A DNA stretch of 64,000 bases from Dinghuibacter silviterrae (GCF_004366355.1 NZ_SODV01000001.1:2170001-2234000); one strand, 5' to 3'; positions 16,991 through 25,931 are shown, counted from the first letter of the stretch. Numbers and translations: made by a program. Notes: a model not told the origin generated them from the sequence alone.

Positions 16991-18328
16991 CTACCAAGTC
17001 ATGATTTGCTTCAGGGCCGCGGTCAACTCACCGGCTATCTCTTTTTGTTCCACCAGATCCGGATGCCCCCCGCAGCCATGGTGATACCATTTGGCGAAGA
17101 AATAGGAAACCACTTTTTTCTCCCCCTCTTTCTGCTCCTCCGCTACGACGGCAGTAATGTACCGCTTTAAGACCGCCGTCAGTTTCGGCTCCGCCATGGG
17201 GCTGTTCAGGCAAACCAGCGTGGCCCCGGGATAGTGCCCCCGGAGGTCGTGGAGAAAGTGCACATAGGCCCCGCAAAAGGTGGCCGAATCCTGGACGCCG
17301 TCGTTCTGACCCAGACAGACCGTCACCACGTCGGGCTGGTACCGGCTAAAGTCCCAGGCCATCGTATCGGCGCGCATGTTCATCTTGTCGAACACCTGCG
17401 GCATCGTGAGGTTCATGTTGCAACAGCTATGGATAAGCCCGATGCCGGAGACCGAGGACAGGTACCACTGCGCCCCCAGCGCCCGGGCCGTCAACGGCCC
17501 GTAAGCCAGATAGGCGTTTTGCTGGTCATACCATTCCCCCTGCCCGCAGGGCTTCACCGACATATCGCTCCCGGTCCCGCAAGTAATGGAGTTCCCGATG
17601 AATTCGATCTTCCGGGTGGGCGCCGGCGACAGGTCCAGTAATTTTTTACAACGGAGCCCCGCCAGCCCCAGGAAGCCGATACCCGATTCCGTGCTTTTGC
17701 AAAGCGTCAACAGGTGGCTGCTGCCCTTGAGGTGGGCCTCGATGGTCAGGGTATCCGCCTGGCTGCGCGTCTGGAGCCGGTAGGGCGTTTCGTCGTCGAC
17801 CTGGACCTCGATATAGTTGTGGTTGTGTCCGTACAAAACTTCGTCCCTCAAAAAAACCTGGCAGGCCGCCCCTTCAAACCGGACCTGAACATACACCCCC
17901 GGAGCCCAAAAATGGGGCACCTTTGGGTTGGAAAAGTCCACCCTCCCCGTATACCGGATATGCGGATCGTCGGCGTCATAAATCTTCCCACTCACCGACT
18001 CGACACTTCCCGACCCGACATTTCCCGACTTGCACCTAAGCTCGGTAGCCGAAGCCAGAGGGGAGGTAGGTCTTTTCACCACTTTTCCGCAGGTGATTCG
18101 CTTGGATGCGAGCACTTTTGGCTCCTGCGGAAAAGTGGTGAAAAGACCTACCTCCCCTCTGGCTTCGGCGTGCGTTCCTGGGGTCGGGGCGAAGGGCGGG
18201 GCCGAAACCGGGACCGAAACCGGGACCGAAACCGAGACCGGGATAGGAACCGGGATTGGGACCGGGTTCAGGGCACTGAATAACGGCAGGATAAGGGCAA
18301 AGGGCAACAATCGGACAGCCGGGGCCAT
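16991..18328 (-). CDS. SGNH/GDSL esterase, CE2-like acetyl-carbohydrate esterase
   Basis: A secreted 445-residue esterase counted from the ATG at 18328, which starts a good signal peptide (MAPAVRLLPFALILPLFSA); an ATG at 18373 would add 15 residues. A repetitive Val/Pro/Ser linker and a segment encoded by a 46-bp inverted repeat precede the folded part. The folded part has a jelly-roll domain (YTGRVDFSNPKVPHFWAPG region) followed by an SGNH hydrolase domain with block I IEFIGNSITCG, block III GQNDGV and a block V histidine in GGHPDLVE. This order is that of carbohydrate esterase family 2, which removes acetyl groups from plant polysaccharides. In block I the usual GDS reads GNS, as in several CE2-like proteins. 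Confidence 0.82.
   Translation of the reverse strand: MAPAVRLLPFALILPLFSALNPVPIPVPIPVSVSVPVSVPVSAPPFAPTPGTHAEARGEVGLFTTFPQEPKVLASKRITCGKVVKRPTSPLASATELRCKSGNVGSGSVESVSGKIYDADDPHIRYTGRVDFSNPKVPHFWAPGVYVQVRFEGAACQVFLRDEVLYGHNHNYIEVQVDDETPYRLQTRSQADTLTIEAHLKGSSHLLTLCKSTESGIGFLGLAGLRCKKLLDLSPAPTRKIEFIGNSITCGTGSDMSVKPCGQGEWYDQQNAYLAYGPLTARALGAQWYLSSVSGIGLIHSCCNMNLTMPQVFDKMNMRADTMAWDFSRYQPDVVTVCLGQNDGVQDSATFCGAYVHFLHDLRGHYPGATLVCLNSPMAEPKLTAVLKRYITAVVAEEQKEGEKKVVSYFFAKWYHHGCGGHPDLVEQKEIAGELTAALKQIMTW
18048..18169. repeat. Perfect 46-bp inverted repeat with 30-base spacer
   Basis: The arm at 18048-18093 is the exact reverse complement of 18124-18169. The 30-base spacer is 18094-18123. The element lies inside the esterase coding region and supplies about 40 residues between the Pro/Val linker and the folded domain. 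Total length, 122 bases, is not a multiple of three, so simple insertion would have shifted frame unless accompanied by target duplication or deletion. It resembles a hairpin-type mobile repeat (MITE- or REP-like). No second copy was noticed in the window. Confidence 0.9.
18201..18270. repeat. Degenerate 12-base tandem repeat coding a Val/Pro linker
   Basis: Units close to CCGAAACCGGGA recur about five to six times with drift. On the minus strand they encode alternating Pro-Val/Ile/Ser dipeptides (PVPIPVPIPVSVSVPVSVPV), a typical extended linker after a signal peptide. Confidence 0.8.
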
Positions 18329-18419
18329 GGGCAACTTATTTTTTACTAAAAAGAAAATAAAGGTAGGGAACAAAAAATTGTTTAATTTAATATCAAAATA
18401 ATATCAAACTAAATTTTAT

Positions 18420-19289
18420 ATGGAAAAGCTGATGCGCCCCGTTTCGGGGTTTCTTGCCCTGTTCCTTTCCCTTGCCCTGGCCGTGATCGGTATCGTTTGC
18501 TTCGCTGCGAACAGCGGCGGGCAGAATGTAGTGCTGATCGTGGCGGGGATCCTTTGCGAACTGGGCTTCTTTTTCCTGGTGAAAGGGATCATGATCATCC
18601 AGCCGAACCAGTCGCGGGTGTGTATGTTTTTTGGAAAGTATATCGGCACGGTCAAGGAAAACGGCCTTTTGTGGGTGAACCCGTTTTATGGCACGACCCG
18701 CGTTTCGCTGCGGTCGCAAAACCTGAACGGGCAGGTGCTCAAGGTCAACGACAAGATGGGGAACCCGGTGGAGATCGCCGCGGTCATTGTCTGGCAGGTG
18801 AACGACACCTATAAGGCAACGTTTGAAGTGGCGGACTACAAACAGTATGTCAACATCCAAAGCGAAGCGGCGGTGCGGCACCTGGCCACGACCTGCCCCT
18901 ATGACAACATGGAGGACGAAGGGGCGCAGATCACGCTGAGGGAAGGCGGCGCCAAGGTCAACGAGCTCCTGGAAACGGAGCTGAACGAACGCCTCGCGCC
19001 TGCCGGTCTGATCATCAAAGAGGCCCGGATCAGCCACCTGGCGTATGCCCAGGAGATCGCCGGCGCCATGCTCCAGCGCCAGCAGGCAACGGCCATCGTG
19101 GCCGCCCGTACGAAGATCGTGGAGGGCGCCGTCGGCATGGTGGAACTGGCCCTGGATCAACTCTCCAAAAGACACATCGTGGAACTGGATGACGAACGCA
19201 AGGCGACCATGGTGTCCAACCTGATGGTGGTTCTTTGCGGGGAAAGAGGAGCGCAACCGGTTTTGAACACGGGGACATTATACCAATGA
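18420..19289 (+). CDS. SPFH/Band 7 membrane protein
   Basis: A 289-residue protein with two hydrophobic segments near the N-terminus (about 9-31 and 38-58) followed by an SPFH (stomatin/prohibitin/flotillin) domain, seen in [27 protein letters not shown] and the later helical [23 protein letters not shown] stretch. Such proteins form membrane-bound oligomers that organise microdomains or chaperone membrane proteases. Its last bases overlap the start of a small ribbon-helix-helix gene, a pairing I recall in other Bacteroidota. Confidence 0.88.
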   Translation: MEKLMRPVSGFLALFLSLALAVIGIVCFAANSGGQNVVLIVAGILCELGFFFLVKGIMIIQPNQSRVCMFFGKYIGTVKENGLLWVNPFYGTTRVSLRSQNLNGQVLKVNDKMGNPVEIAAVIVWQVNDTYKATFEVADYKQYVNIQSEAAVRHLATTCPYDNMEDEGAQITLREGGAKVNELLETELNERLAPAGLIIKEARISHLAYAQEIAGAMLQRQQATAIVAARTKIVEGAVGMVELALDQLSKRHIVELDDERKATMVSNLMVVLCGERGAQPVLNTGTLYQ

Positions 19290-19489
19290 GTGCAAAAAAG
19301 AGTTTTGCCCTGCGCCTGGATGCGCATCTGTATGAGGCCCTGGAAAAGTGGGCCCAGGATGAGTTCCGAAGTGTGAACGGGCAGATAGAGTGGGTGCTGA
19401 ACCAGCAGTTGAAGGCGGCGGGCCGTCTCCGGGAGAAACGCGGGCCCGAAACGAACGAGCGGGGTAAAGGCCCCGGGAGCGCCAAATAA
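19286..19489 (+). CDS. Small Arc/CopG-like ribbon-helix-helix protein
   Basis: A 67-residue basic protein with an Arc-type ribbon-helix-helix pattern (KKSFALRLDAHLYEALEKWAQ, then SVNGQIEWVLNQQL). Residues 1-45 form the presumed DNA-binding dimer; the tail is rich in Arg, Lys and Gly. The ATG overlaps the SPFH stop by four bases, so the two are co-translated. The role is uncertain: it may be a transcription factor for this operon. No toxin-like gene is adjacent. Confidence 0.7.
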   Translation: MSAKKSFALRLDAHLYEALEKWAQDEFRSVNGQIEWVLNQQLKAAGRLREKRGPETNERGKGPGSAK

Positions 19490-19497
19490 TCCGGGCG

Positions 19498-20304
19498 TCA
19501 GCGCTCCAGGTAATCCGGCCCCTTCAGCGTCTCCGGGGATAAGAAACAGGCGGCAACGGCCGGATCCGCCAGCAGCGCCCCTGGATCAAGGGCCCGTAGC
19601 GCCCCCCCCAGCAGGTCCGTGCGCAGGAAGATGAGGTTATAACCCTGACGGTTATAGGCCACTAAAGCGTACCCTTTGGCCTCAGCCAGCCGGCAGAGCG
19701 CGGGCACGGAGGCCCCTCCCCGTGTGCCATACCGGCCGACGACAGAAGCAGCCCCCAATTCGATCTTGGCTTCGATGATGACGATCCAGGGACGGACCTG
19801 GTGAATGGCATCCCATACCCAATAGTCTTCCCCGTCGATGTCGATGGACAAAAGACCGACCTCCTGGGCGGGGAGAAGCGAGGAAACGTTGCCCGGTGTC
19901 ACCGTCGTACAAAGAAAGCGGGGCGGCGCAAATTTGGTCAGGGCCAGCTTGCCGTAGAAGGCCCGGCCGATGGCGATGTTGCGCGGGTCCGCGTCGATAA
20001 AAAGACCCGACCATCCGAAGTGGACGGCGTACAAGGCGGTGTTGCCCTTGACACAGTCCCCCGCGCCGACGTCGATAAACACCCGGGGGATGGAGGGCAG
20101 GTGCGTGACGAGAAACAGCAAAAGCCCGTCCTCTCCATGATACGTAAAAACGTTGGCCTCCCTTTCGGCGAGCGTCAGGTCCGGGCGGTCGCGATAGGAC
20201 GCCTGGAGCAACCGGAGCTGCACCTGGAGTGCGGGATTTACCTGGCCCCGGAGAAAAAGGGGATAGGCAAACCTTTTGGCAAGATAGGTCAGGATGGGAG
20301 GCAT
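19498..20304 (-). CDS. FkbM-like methyltransferase family protein
   Basis: A 268-residue cytoplasmic protein. The VFIDVGAGDCVKGNTALYAVHFGWSGLFIDADPRN segment resembles SAM-binding motifs I and II of FkbM-type methyltransferases, and LLSIDIDGEDYWVWDAI matches their DVDG(H/E)D(Y/F) signature. The substrate is unknown. It is the last gene of a minus-strand operon; its ATG directly follows the stop of the CNNM gene. Confidence 0.7.
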   Translation of the reverse strand: MPPILTYLAKRFAYPLFLRGQVNPALQVQLRLLQASYRDRPDLTLAEREANVFTYHGEDGLLLFLVTHLPSIPRVFIDVGAGDCVKGNTALYAVHFGWSGLFIDADPRNIAIGRAFYGKLALTKFAPPRFLCTTVTPGNVSSLLPAQEVGLLSIDIDGEDYWVWDAIHQVRPWIVIIEAKIELGAASVVGRYGTRGGASVPALCRLAEAKGYALVAYNRQGYNLIFLRTDLLGGALRALDPGALLADPAVAACFLSPETLKGPDYLER

Positions 20305-21612
20305 TTATTCTTTCTCTTGTTCTTCGTCTTCTTCGCTCGTTTCCGGTTTCACGGTGACCAGGACCTTGTCGATCCGGTGGCCGTCCATGTCGACGATCTC
20401 GAAGGTAAAGTTTTTCCATTCCAGGAGCTCCCCCGTGGAGGGGATCCTTTCCAACTGGTGGAGGATAAAACCGGCGAGGGTGTCGTATTCCATCTCTTCC
20501 GTGTCGATCCATTCCAGCTTGTCGAAATATTGCATGAAGTCGTAAAAAGGCAATTGTCCGTCGACTAAGAAGGACCCGTCGCTCCGCTGGTGGACCTCGT
20601 AGTCGTCCTGGCCGGGCTCGGGCATGTCGCCCACGATGGCTTCCAGGATGTCGTTGAGGGTGACCATGCCCTGGAGGGTGCCGTATTCGTCGACGATAAA
20701 ACAGGAATGGATCTTGGCCTGTTTGAACTTTTCCAGGATCTGGTAGGCGGTATTGTTTTCCGGGACGTATAAGGCGGGTTGCATGATTTCCGACAGGCGG
20801 GTAGAAGGCTCGGCGCGGAAGAGATCTTTCAGCGTGACGATGCCCTTTATGTCATCGATGCTCCGGTCACAAAGGGGATAGGTGAAGTGGGTCGATTGGC
20901 GGACCGTCTCCCGGACCTCTTGCACCTGCGTCGCCATGTCGAACCAAACGATGTCGCTGCGGTGGGTCATCAGCGAGGTGATGTTGCGGTCGCCCAAGTG
21001 GAACACCCGCTCGATGATCTCCTGTTCGGCTTCCTCGATGGCGCCGTGTTCGGTACCCTCGTTGATGATGGCCTTGATCTCATCTTCCGTCACCTGGTTG
21101 TCGCTGTTGTCGATGCGGAACACCCTGTACAGGAAGTTGGAAGACTTGGTGAGCATCCAGGTAAAGGGGAACATAAACCTCGACAGCAGGCTCATGGTCC
21201 CGGACAGGGCCTTGCCGATGGTTTCGGGGGCGGACAGGCCGATGCGTTTGGGGACGAGCTCCCCAAGGACCAGGAGGAAATAGCTGATGATCAGGACGAT
21301 GATCCCCGTGGCGACGTCATCCGTATACCGGCCGATCCAGTGAAAGCGCCTTAGGTAAACCTCCAGGTCGGCTTCCATTTGTCTCCCCGACAGGTTACCG
21401 ATCAGGATCCCGATCAGGGTCAGACCGATCTGTACGGTGGAGATGAGGCGTGCGGGCTGACCGGCGAGCTCCAGCGCCTGGCGGGCGGCCTTGTCGCCCT
21501 TGGCGGCCTGGGCTTCCAGCCGGGCTTTGCGCGCCGAAACCAGGGCGATCTCCGCCATGGCAAAAAAGCCGTTCAGGATCATCAAACCAAAGATGATGAG
21601 GATGTCGGTCAT
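20305..21612 (-). CDS. CNNM/CorC-type membrane transporter with CBS domains
   Basis: A 435-residue integral membrane protein of the hemolysin C/CorB family. The N-terminal DUF21/CNNM domain (about 1-190) has four hydrophobic segments, followed by a CBS pair (about 205-335) and a C-terminal CorC/HlyC domain (about 345-420) with DGSFLVDGQLPFYDF and LAGFILHQLERIP. Family members are implicated in magnesium efflux or homeostasis, not haemolysis. The last residues are an acidic Glu/Asp tail. It overlaps the upstream PAP2 gene by four bases. Confidence 0.92.
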   Translation of the reverse strand: MTDILIIFGLMILNGFFAMAEIALVSARKARLEAQAAKGDKAARQALELAGQPARLISTVQIGLTLIGILIGNLSGRQMEADLEVYLRRFHWIGRYTDDVATGIIVLIISYFLLVLGELVPKRIGLSAPETIGKALSGTMSLLSRFMFPFTWMLTKSSNFLYRVFRIDNSDNQVTEDEIKAIINEGTEHGAIEEAEQEIIERVFHLGDRNITSLMTHRSDIVWFDMATQVQEVRETVRQSTHFTYPLCDRSIDDIKGIVTLKDLFRAEPSTRLSEIMQPALYVPENNTAYQILEKFKQAKIHSCFIVDEYGTLQGMVTLNDILEAIVGDMPEPGQDDYEVHQRSDGSFLVDGQLPFYDFMQYFDKLEWIDTEEMEYDTLAGFILHQLERIPSTGELLEWKNFTFEIVDMDGHRIDKVLVTVKPETSEEDEEQEKE

Positions 21613-22202
21613 TCAGAAGCGAGGTTGGTGAAGAAAAGGGGGCCGATCTTTCGGTTGAAAATCCGTGCCAACAAACTACCGGCACCCATCCCCAGCAGGG
21701 CGCCCCCCAGCACATCCAGCGGAAAATGAACCCCCACGTACACTTGCGCGTAGGAGATCAGGAAGGCCCAGGCATACGCCCAGCGCCAATAGCGGTGTTC
21801 CCTTCCCAGGGTACAGGCGATAAAGGTCGCCATGCCAAAGTGATTGGCGGCATGCGAAGACGTAAAGCTGCCGCTGTTCGGGCAATAATTAGCCAGGAAC
21901 CGCACCTGGTCGGCTAAAAGAGGATTCATACAAGGCCGCAGCCGCCCCACCGCATCCTTGAGGATGTGGCTGGATATTCCATCCGTCAGGGCGACACAGG
22001 CTAAGAAGAAAACCGCCCACCACCAGCCCTTCCATTGAAAGTTGAGGACCACGAACAAAAGCAGGAACAGGTAGAGGGGCGCCCACACCATAGCCTGGCG
22101 GGCGAAAATAAAAACATGATCGAAAAAGTCATTGGTCCAGCGGCTGTTGACCAGCCTAAACAAAGAAAAATCCGCGTGTATGATCTGCTGAAGGAGGTCC
22201 AT
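21609..22202 (-). CDS. PAP2-family membrane phosphatase
   Basis: A 197-residue protein with about five membrane spans and the three phosphatase motifs of the type 2 phosphatidic acid phosphatase superfamily: KDAVGRLRP, SFTSSHAANHF, and QVYVGVHFPLDVLGG. The usual arginine of motif 3 is glutamine here. It likely dephosphorylates a lipid-linked substrate such as undecaprenyl diphosphate or phosphatidylglycerol phosphate. First gene of the PAP2-CNNM-FkbM operon, divergent from the sulfatase gene; the AT-rich gap 22203-22310 should hold both promoters, though no perfect -7 box was found. Confidence 0.88.
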   Translation of the reverse strand: MDLLQQIIHADFSLFRLVNSRWTNDFFDHVFIFARQAMVWAPLYLFLLLFVVLNFQWKGWWWAVFFLACVALTDGISSHILKDAVGRLRPCMNPLLADQVRFLANYCPNSGSFTSSHAANHFGMATFIACTLGREHRYWRWAYAWAFLISYAQVYVGVHFPLDVLGGALLGMGAGSLLARIFNRKIGPLFFTNLASE

Positions 22203-22310
22203 GCTGCTATAAAAATCCGAAATTTTTGCAAATCAAAGAGTTTTCTGAATTTTGCTTCCTGGATATTAATTTTTAGATAAGGTTATATTAACTCATTATT
22301 ATCTGTTTAT

Positions 22311-24293
22311 ATGTTTAACTCCCTACCCAGGTACATGCGGTGGCTGGTTTTTATCGCCCTGGTGTTCCTGGTCCTGATGAGCCTTGCGCGTCTTACCCTT
22401 TTTGTGGCCTATAAATCACCCCAGCAAACCTTTGGCACCTCCCTCCCCGCTTTCTGGCTTGGTGTGCGTTACGACCTCCGGGACGTCGGCATCCTTTGTG
22501 TCGTCCTCCTGTTGCTGGGATCCCTTCCCTGGCTCAACCCCTTCCGCACCCGGCTGGGAAAAGTGGTCTGGTTTGTTCTCCTGTGGGTGGCGGCGGTCAT
22601 TTTTACGTTTGTCTACAGCCTCGATTTCCAACACTACGCGTACCTGTCCCAACGCCTCAACGCCAGCGTGCTGTCGTATATGAGCGATACGGAGGCGTCG
22701 CTGAACATGATCTGGGAGAGCTATCCCGTGATCCGGATTTTCCTCCTGATCGTCGGGGTGACCCTGGTGATCATGGTCGTGCTGCGCTGGGGCTACCGCC
22801 AGTTCGCGGATGCGCCCGTACGGTCTTCCCGGGGTGCCGCCTGGGCCTGGGGGGTGTTGATCTTCCTGCTGCTGGGCGGAGGGATCTTCGGCCACCTCGG
22901 TCAATACCCCTTGCGTTGGAGCGACGCCTTTTCCTTGTCCAGCGACCGGGAGGCCCAACTGGCGCTCAACCCGTTCCAAAGCTTTTTCTCCTCCATGAAG
23001 TTCCGGAAGCAGAACTACAGCAAGACCATCGTCAAGGCGGATTATCCCCTGATGGCGAGCTACACGGGCGTAACCGATCCGGACAGCGCCCGGCTAAACT
23101 TTACCCGGACCGTACCGGCCACCGGGACGAACCGTCCGAACGTCATCCTGGTGATCTGCGAGAGCTTTAGCGGGTATAAAAGCTCCATGTGGGGGAATCC
23201 GCTCAACACCACCCCGTTCTTCGACTCCCTTTGCCGGCAGGGGGCGTTCTTCGATCATTGTTTCACGCCCCACTACGGGACCGCCCGCGGGGTCTGGGCA
23301 ACGGTGACGGGTATCCCCGACGTGCTCATCGACAATACGTCCAGCCGCAATCCGCAGGCCGTGGACCAGCATTCCGTCCTGAACGACCTGTCCGAATACC
23401 GGAAATATTATTTTATCGGTGGCAGCGCCAGCTGGGCGAACATCCGGGGCGTGCTCGAAAACAACCTCAAGGGGCTTCACCTGTACGAAGAGAACGACTA
23501 CAGCTCTCCCCGTCTGGACGTTTGGGGGATCAGCGACAAAAACCTCTTTATGGAGGCGAACAAGGTGCTGAGCAAACCCGGCGACAAACCCTTCTTCGCC
23601 ATCATACAAACGTCCGACAACCACCGGCCCTATACCATCCCGGCCGAAGACCGCAAGGATTTTCACGAAGTCGGTTATGCCCCGGACACCCTCCACAAAT
23701 ACGGGTTCGAACAAAACGAAGAGCTCAACGCCTTCCGGTATACCGATTTTTGCTACCGTTATCTGATCGAAACCGCCCAAAAGGAAGCGTATTTCCGGAA
23801 TACGATCTTTATCTTCATCGGTGACCATGGGATCAGGGGAGATGCGGGCGATATGCTCCCCAGGGCGTGGACGGACCAGGCCCTGACCTGTTTCCACGTG
23901 CCCCTGCTTTTCTATGCACCCGGGCTGCTGAGCCCCACCCGGCATACGATGAACTGCTCCCAGGTAGACGTCCTGCCGTCCATCGCCGGCCTAACGGGTG
24001 CCGCCTACACGAACACGACCCTGGGCCGCGACCTTTTCCATGAACGCGATACCGCGTCCAATGTGTCGTTTATCATGGACCACGACGCCAAGGAAATCGG
24101 GGTGGTGGAAAACGGGTACTACTACCTCCGGCAACTCACCGGGGGCAAGGAACAACTGGTGTCCATCCGGGGGAACGATCCGCTGCCGGCCGGCAAGGCT
24201 ACCGACAGCCTGGAGAACAGGTTGAGGAACTATACCGACGCGTTTTATGAAACCGCGCGCTACCTTTTATTAAATAATCGTAAGAATCCCTAA
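22311..24293 (+). CDS. LTA synthase family sulfatase
   Basis: A 660-residue membrane-anchored phosphoglycerol transferase/sulfatase-fold enzyme. About five N-terminal membrane spans (to residue 200) precede an extracytoplasmic catalytic domain with metal ligand Glu284 (VICESFSG), the nucleophile Thr324 (HYGTARG) and the GDHG metal motif at 504-507. In Firmicutes such enzymes polymerise lipoteichoic acid; in Bacteroidota they more likely transfer phosphoethanolamine or phosphoglycerol to glycans or lipids. It is divergent from the PAP2 gene, which could recycle a lipid by-product. Confidence 0.9.
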   Translation: MFNSLPRYMRWLVFIALVFLVLMSLARLTLFVAYKSPQQTFGTSLPAFWLGVRYDLRDVGILCVVLLLLGSLPWLNPFRTRLGKVVWFVLLWVAAVIFTFVYSLDFQHYAYLSQRLNASVLSYMSDTEASLNMIWESYPVIRIFLLIVGVTLVIMVVLRWGYRQFADAPVRSSRGAAWAWGVLIFLLLGGGIFGHLGQYPLRWSDAFSLSSDREAQLALNPFQSFFSSMKFRKQNYSKTIVKADYPLMASYTGVTDPDSARLNFTRTVPATGTNRPNVILVICESFSGYKSSMWGNPLNTTPFFDSLCRQGAFFDHCFTPHYGTARGVWATVTGIPDVLIDNTSSRNPQAVDQHSVLNDLSEYRKYYFIGGSASWANIRGVLENNLKGLHLYEENDYSSPRLDVWGISDKNLFMEANKVLSKPGDKPFFAIIQTSDNHRPYTIPAEDRKDFHEVGYAPDTLHKYGFEQNEELNAFRYTDFCYRYLIETAQKEAYFRNTIFIFIGDHGIRGDAGDMLPRAWTDQALTCFHVPLLFYAPGLLSPTRHTMNCSQVDVLPSIAGLTGAAYTNTTLGRDLFHERDTASNVSFIMDHDAKEIGVVENGYYYLRQLTGGKEQLVSIRGNDPLPAGKATDSLENRLRNYTDAFYETARYLLLNNRKNP

Positions 24294-24311
24294 AAAAGTA
24301 GAAAAAAATAC

Positions 24312-24319
24312 TATTTTTG
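24312..24319 (+). promoter_or_regulatory. -7 element of the tandem lipoprotein cluster
   Basis: TATTTTTG matches TAnnTTTG and lies 15 bases before the ATG at 24335. It argues against the in-frame upstream TTG at 24317 as start. Confidence 0.6.
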
Positions 24320-24334
24320 GCGAAATCCAATATC

Positions 24335-24853
24335 ATGACAGCTGTAAAGCATTCCTACCTTTACGGAATCCTTCTCTTTGCACTCTTCTCCTGTTCAAAA
24401 AGCAGCAACAACACACCGGCTCCGGTGCTCGGAACGGCGTCCTTCGACGTGAACGGCCAGGTCTTCAATCTGACCGGGGGCTATGACACCGTTAGCGAAG
24501 AAATCATTGCCAAGGGCCTATGGCCGGGCACCCAGGATACGGCGTTGTTACAAATCGTCGTAGCTAACTACAACAACCCCTTCACGAATATCAATGGGCT
24601 GTGGACCGATACATCCAGTGTGCTGCTGGTGTACGGGAACCTCGATCGATGGGGTACTAAGGACGAGACTTACCTGGACAACTATATGTCCAAGACCTAT
24701 ACAACGCCGCCGAATCCCCTCGTCGTGGACATCACGAGCAGCGACGAGTCGACTGTTAAGGGTACATTCAGCGGGACGTGGTATAAAGGAGGCGGCAACG
24801 GGCCGGACTCCATCACGATGACCAACGGCAACTTTTACCTCAAAGTCCAATAA
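24335..24853 (+). CDS. Tandem lipoprotein paralogue 1
   Basis: A 172-residue predicted lipoprotein with lipobox cysteine Cys20 (FALFSC). After a Ser/Asn-rich spacer comes a beta-rich domain sharing a pattern with the next two genes: LGTASFDVNGQ near the start, a central D-T-A-L/L-L stretch, ITSSDESTVKGTFSGTW, then NGNFYLKVQ at the end. No enzymatic motif was recognised. The three paralogues are on one strand with 16- and 18-base gaps and a terminator after the third, so they form one operon. Confidence 0.75.
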   Translation: MTAVKHSYLYGILLFALFSCSKSSNNTPAPVLGTASFDVNGQVFNLTGGYDTVSEEIIAKGLWPGTQDTALLQIVVANYNNPFTNINGLWTDTSSVLLVYGNLDRWGTKDETYLDNYMSKTYTTPPNPLVVDITSSDESTVKGTFSGTWYKGGGNGPDSITMTNGNFYLKVQ

Positions 24854-24869
24854 TCACAAAACAAACAGT

Positions 24870-25388
24870 ATGAAATCCATTATCCGTTACGGGGCAGCCA
24901 TCCTTGCCCTGGCGCTCTTTATGACTGCCTGCAGTAAAAAAAGCAGTAATTCATCCGCCTCCCTTGGTACGACGACCTTTAGCGTCTCAGGGCAAAGCAA
25001 CACCATGGTCTTGACAGCCGACACGACCTACCTGCTAACCCTGGCCGGCGCCGGTCTATTTTCCAGTACCAGTGATTCAGCCGCCCTGGGCATTCTGCTC
25101 TACAAACCCAACGTCAACATCGGATACGGCGCCGTTAGCGGTCTATGGTCCGACACGGCTACCGTGCAGACGGCATCGATTGAGATTACCGCAAAGAACG
25201 GCAAAGACTATACCGATGCCAACCCTACCAGCGGAATGCCTTCGCCTGTTCACCCCTTTATCGTTCAAATTACGTCGAACAACGGGACCGTCCTGACCGG
25301 CACCTACAGCGGGGAATTGTATAACAATACAAACGCCGCCGATTCGCTCCTGGTGACCAATGGATCATTCTCCGTCAAACTTCAATAA
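24870..25388 (+). CDS. Tandem lipoprotein paralogue 2
   Basis: A 172-residue lipoprotein with lipobox cysteine Cys21 (LFMTAC). It shares with its neighbours LGTTTFSVSGQ, ITSNNGTVLTGTYSGELY and the terminal NGSFSVKLQ. The similarity to paralogue 3 is closer than to paralogue 1, as judged by these motifs. Surface or periplasmic location is expected. Function unknown. Confidence 0.75.
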   Translation: MKSIIRYGAAILALALFMTACSKKSSNSSASLGTTTFSVSGQSNTMVLTADTTYLLTLAGAGLFSSTSDSAALGILLYKPNVNIGYGAVSGLWSDTATVQTASIEITAKNGKDYTDANPTSGMPSPVHPFIVQITSNNGTVLTGTYSGELYNNTNAADSLLVTNGSFSVKLQ

Positions 25389-25406
25389 CCACATAAAACC
25401 AACACT

Positions 25407-25931
25407 ATGAGATCCATGAAATGTTGCGGGGCCGTCATCGTTGCCCTTGCCATCGCCATGACCGCCTGCAAAAAAAGCAGCTCTGGCAACTCCCTCGGAA
25501 CCGGAAGCATGACCGTCAATGGTCAAAGCACGACATTCGCCGCCGTGTATGATACGACCACCATATTTACCATCGTTGCCGCCGGTGTACTGCCCGCCAC
25601 CAAGGACACTGCCGAGATCACCTTCACCCTTAGTTACAATAATGTCTACAGCAACATCGCTCCCTGGAACTATCAGTACAGTGGCCTTTGGGCGGACACG
25701 GCAACCGAGCAGGTGCTGAACGTATTCCTCGTGGACGCGAAAACGGGGTATCAATACAGGGACGCCAGCACCACTACCCAATATCCGTCAGTGCTGCATC
25801 CAGACGTAATGACGATTACTTCCAACAAGGGGAACGTCATCAGCGGAACGTTTAGCGGGGAGTTGTTCGACTTAAACGCGAATGATTCGCTGTTGATACA
25901 AAACGGATCTTTCTCGGCGAAACTTCAATAG
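25407..25931 (+). CDS. Tandem lipoprotein paralogue 3
   Basis: A 174-residue lipoprotein with lipobox cysteine Cys21 (IAMTAC), beginning LGTGSMTVNGQ and ending ITSNKGNVISGTFSGELF and NGSFSAKLQ, as in paralogue 2. It is the last gene of the three-gene cluster and is followed by a strong terminator. Confidence 0.75.
   Translation: MRSMKCCGAVIVALAIAMTACKKSSSGNSLGTGSMTVNGQSTTFAAVYDTTTIFTIVAAGVLPATKDTAEITFTLSYNNVYSNIAPWNYQYSGLWADTATEQVLNVFLVDAKTGYQYRDASTTTQYPSVLHPDVMTITSNKGNVISGTFSGELFDLNANDSLLIQNGSFSAKLQ

Noticed and set aside
18201-18270. Short regularly spaced repeats considered as a CRISPR array
   Set aside because: Units are about 12 bases, contiguous without spacers, and encode a Pro/Val linker in frame; no cas genes are present.
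24317-24334. Upstream TTG start for the first lipoprotein
   Set aside because: It lies inside the -7 promoter element; the ATG at 24335 gives a normal lipoprotein signal.
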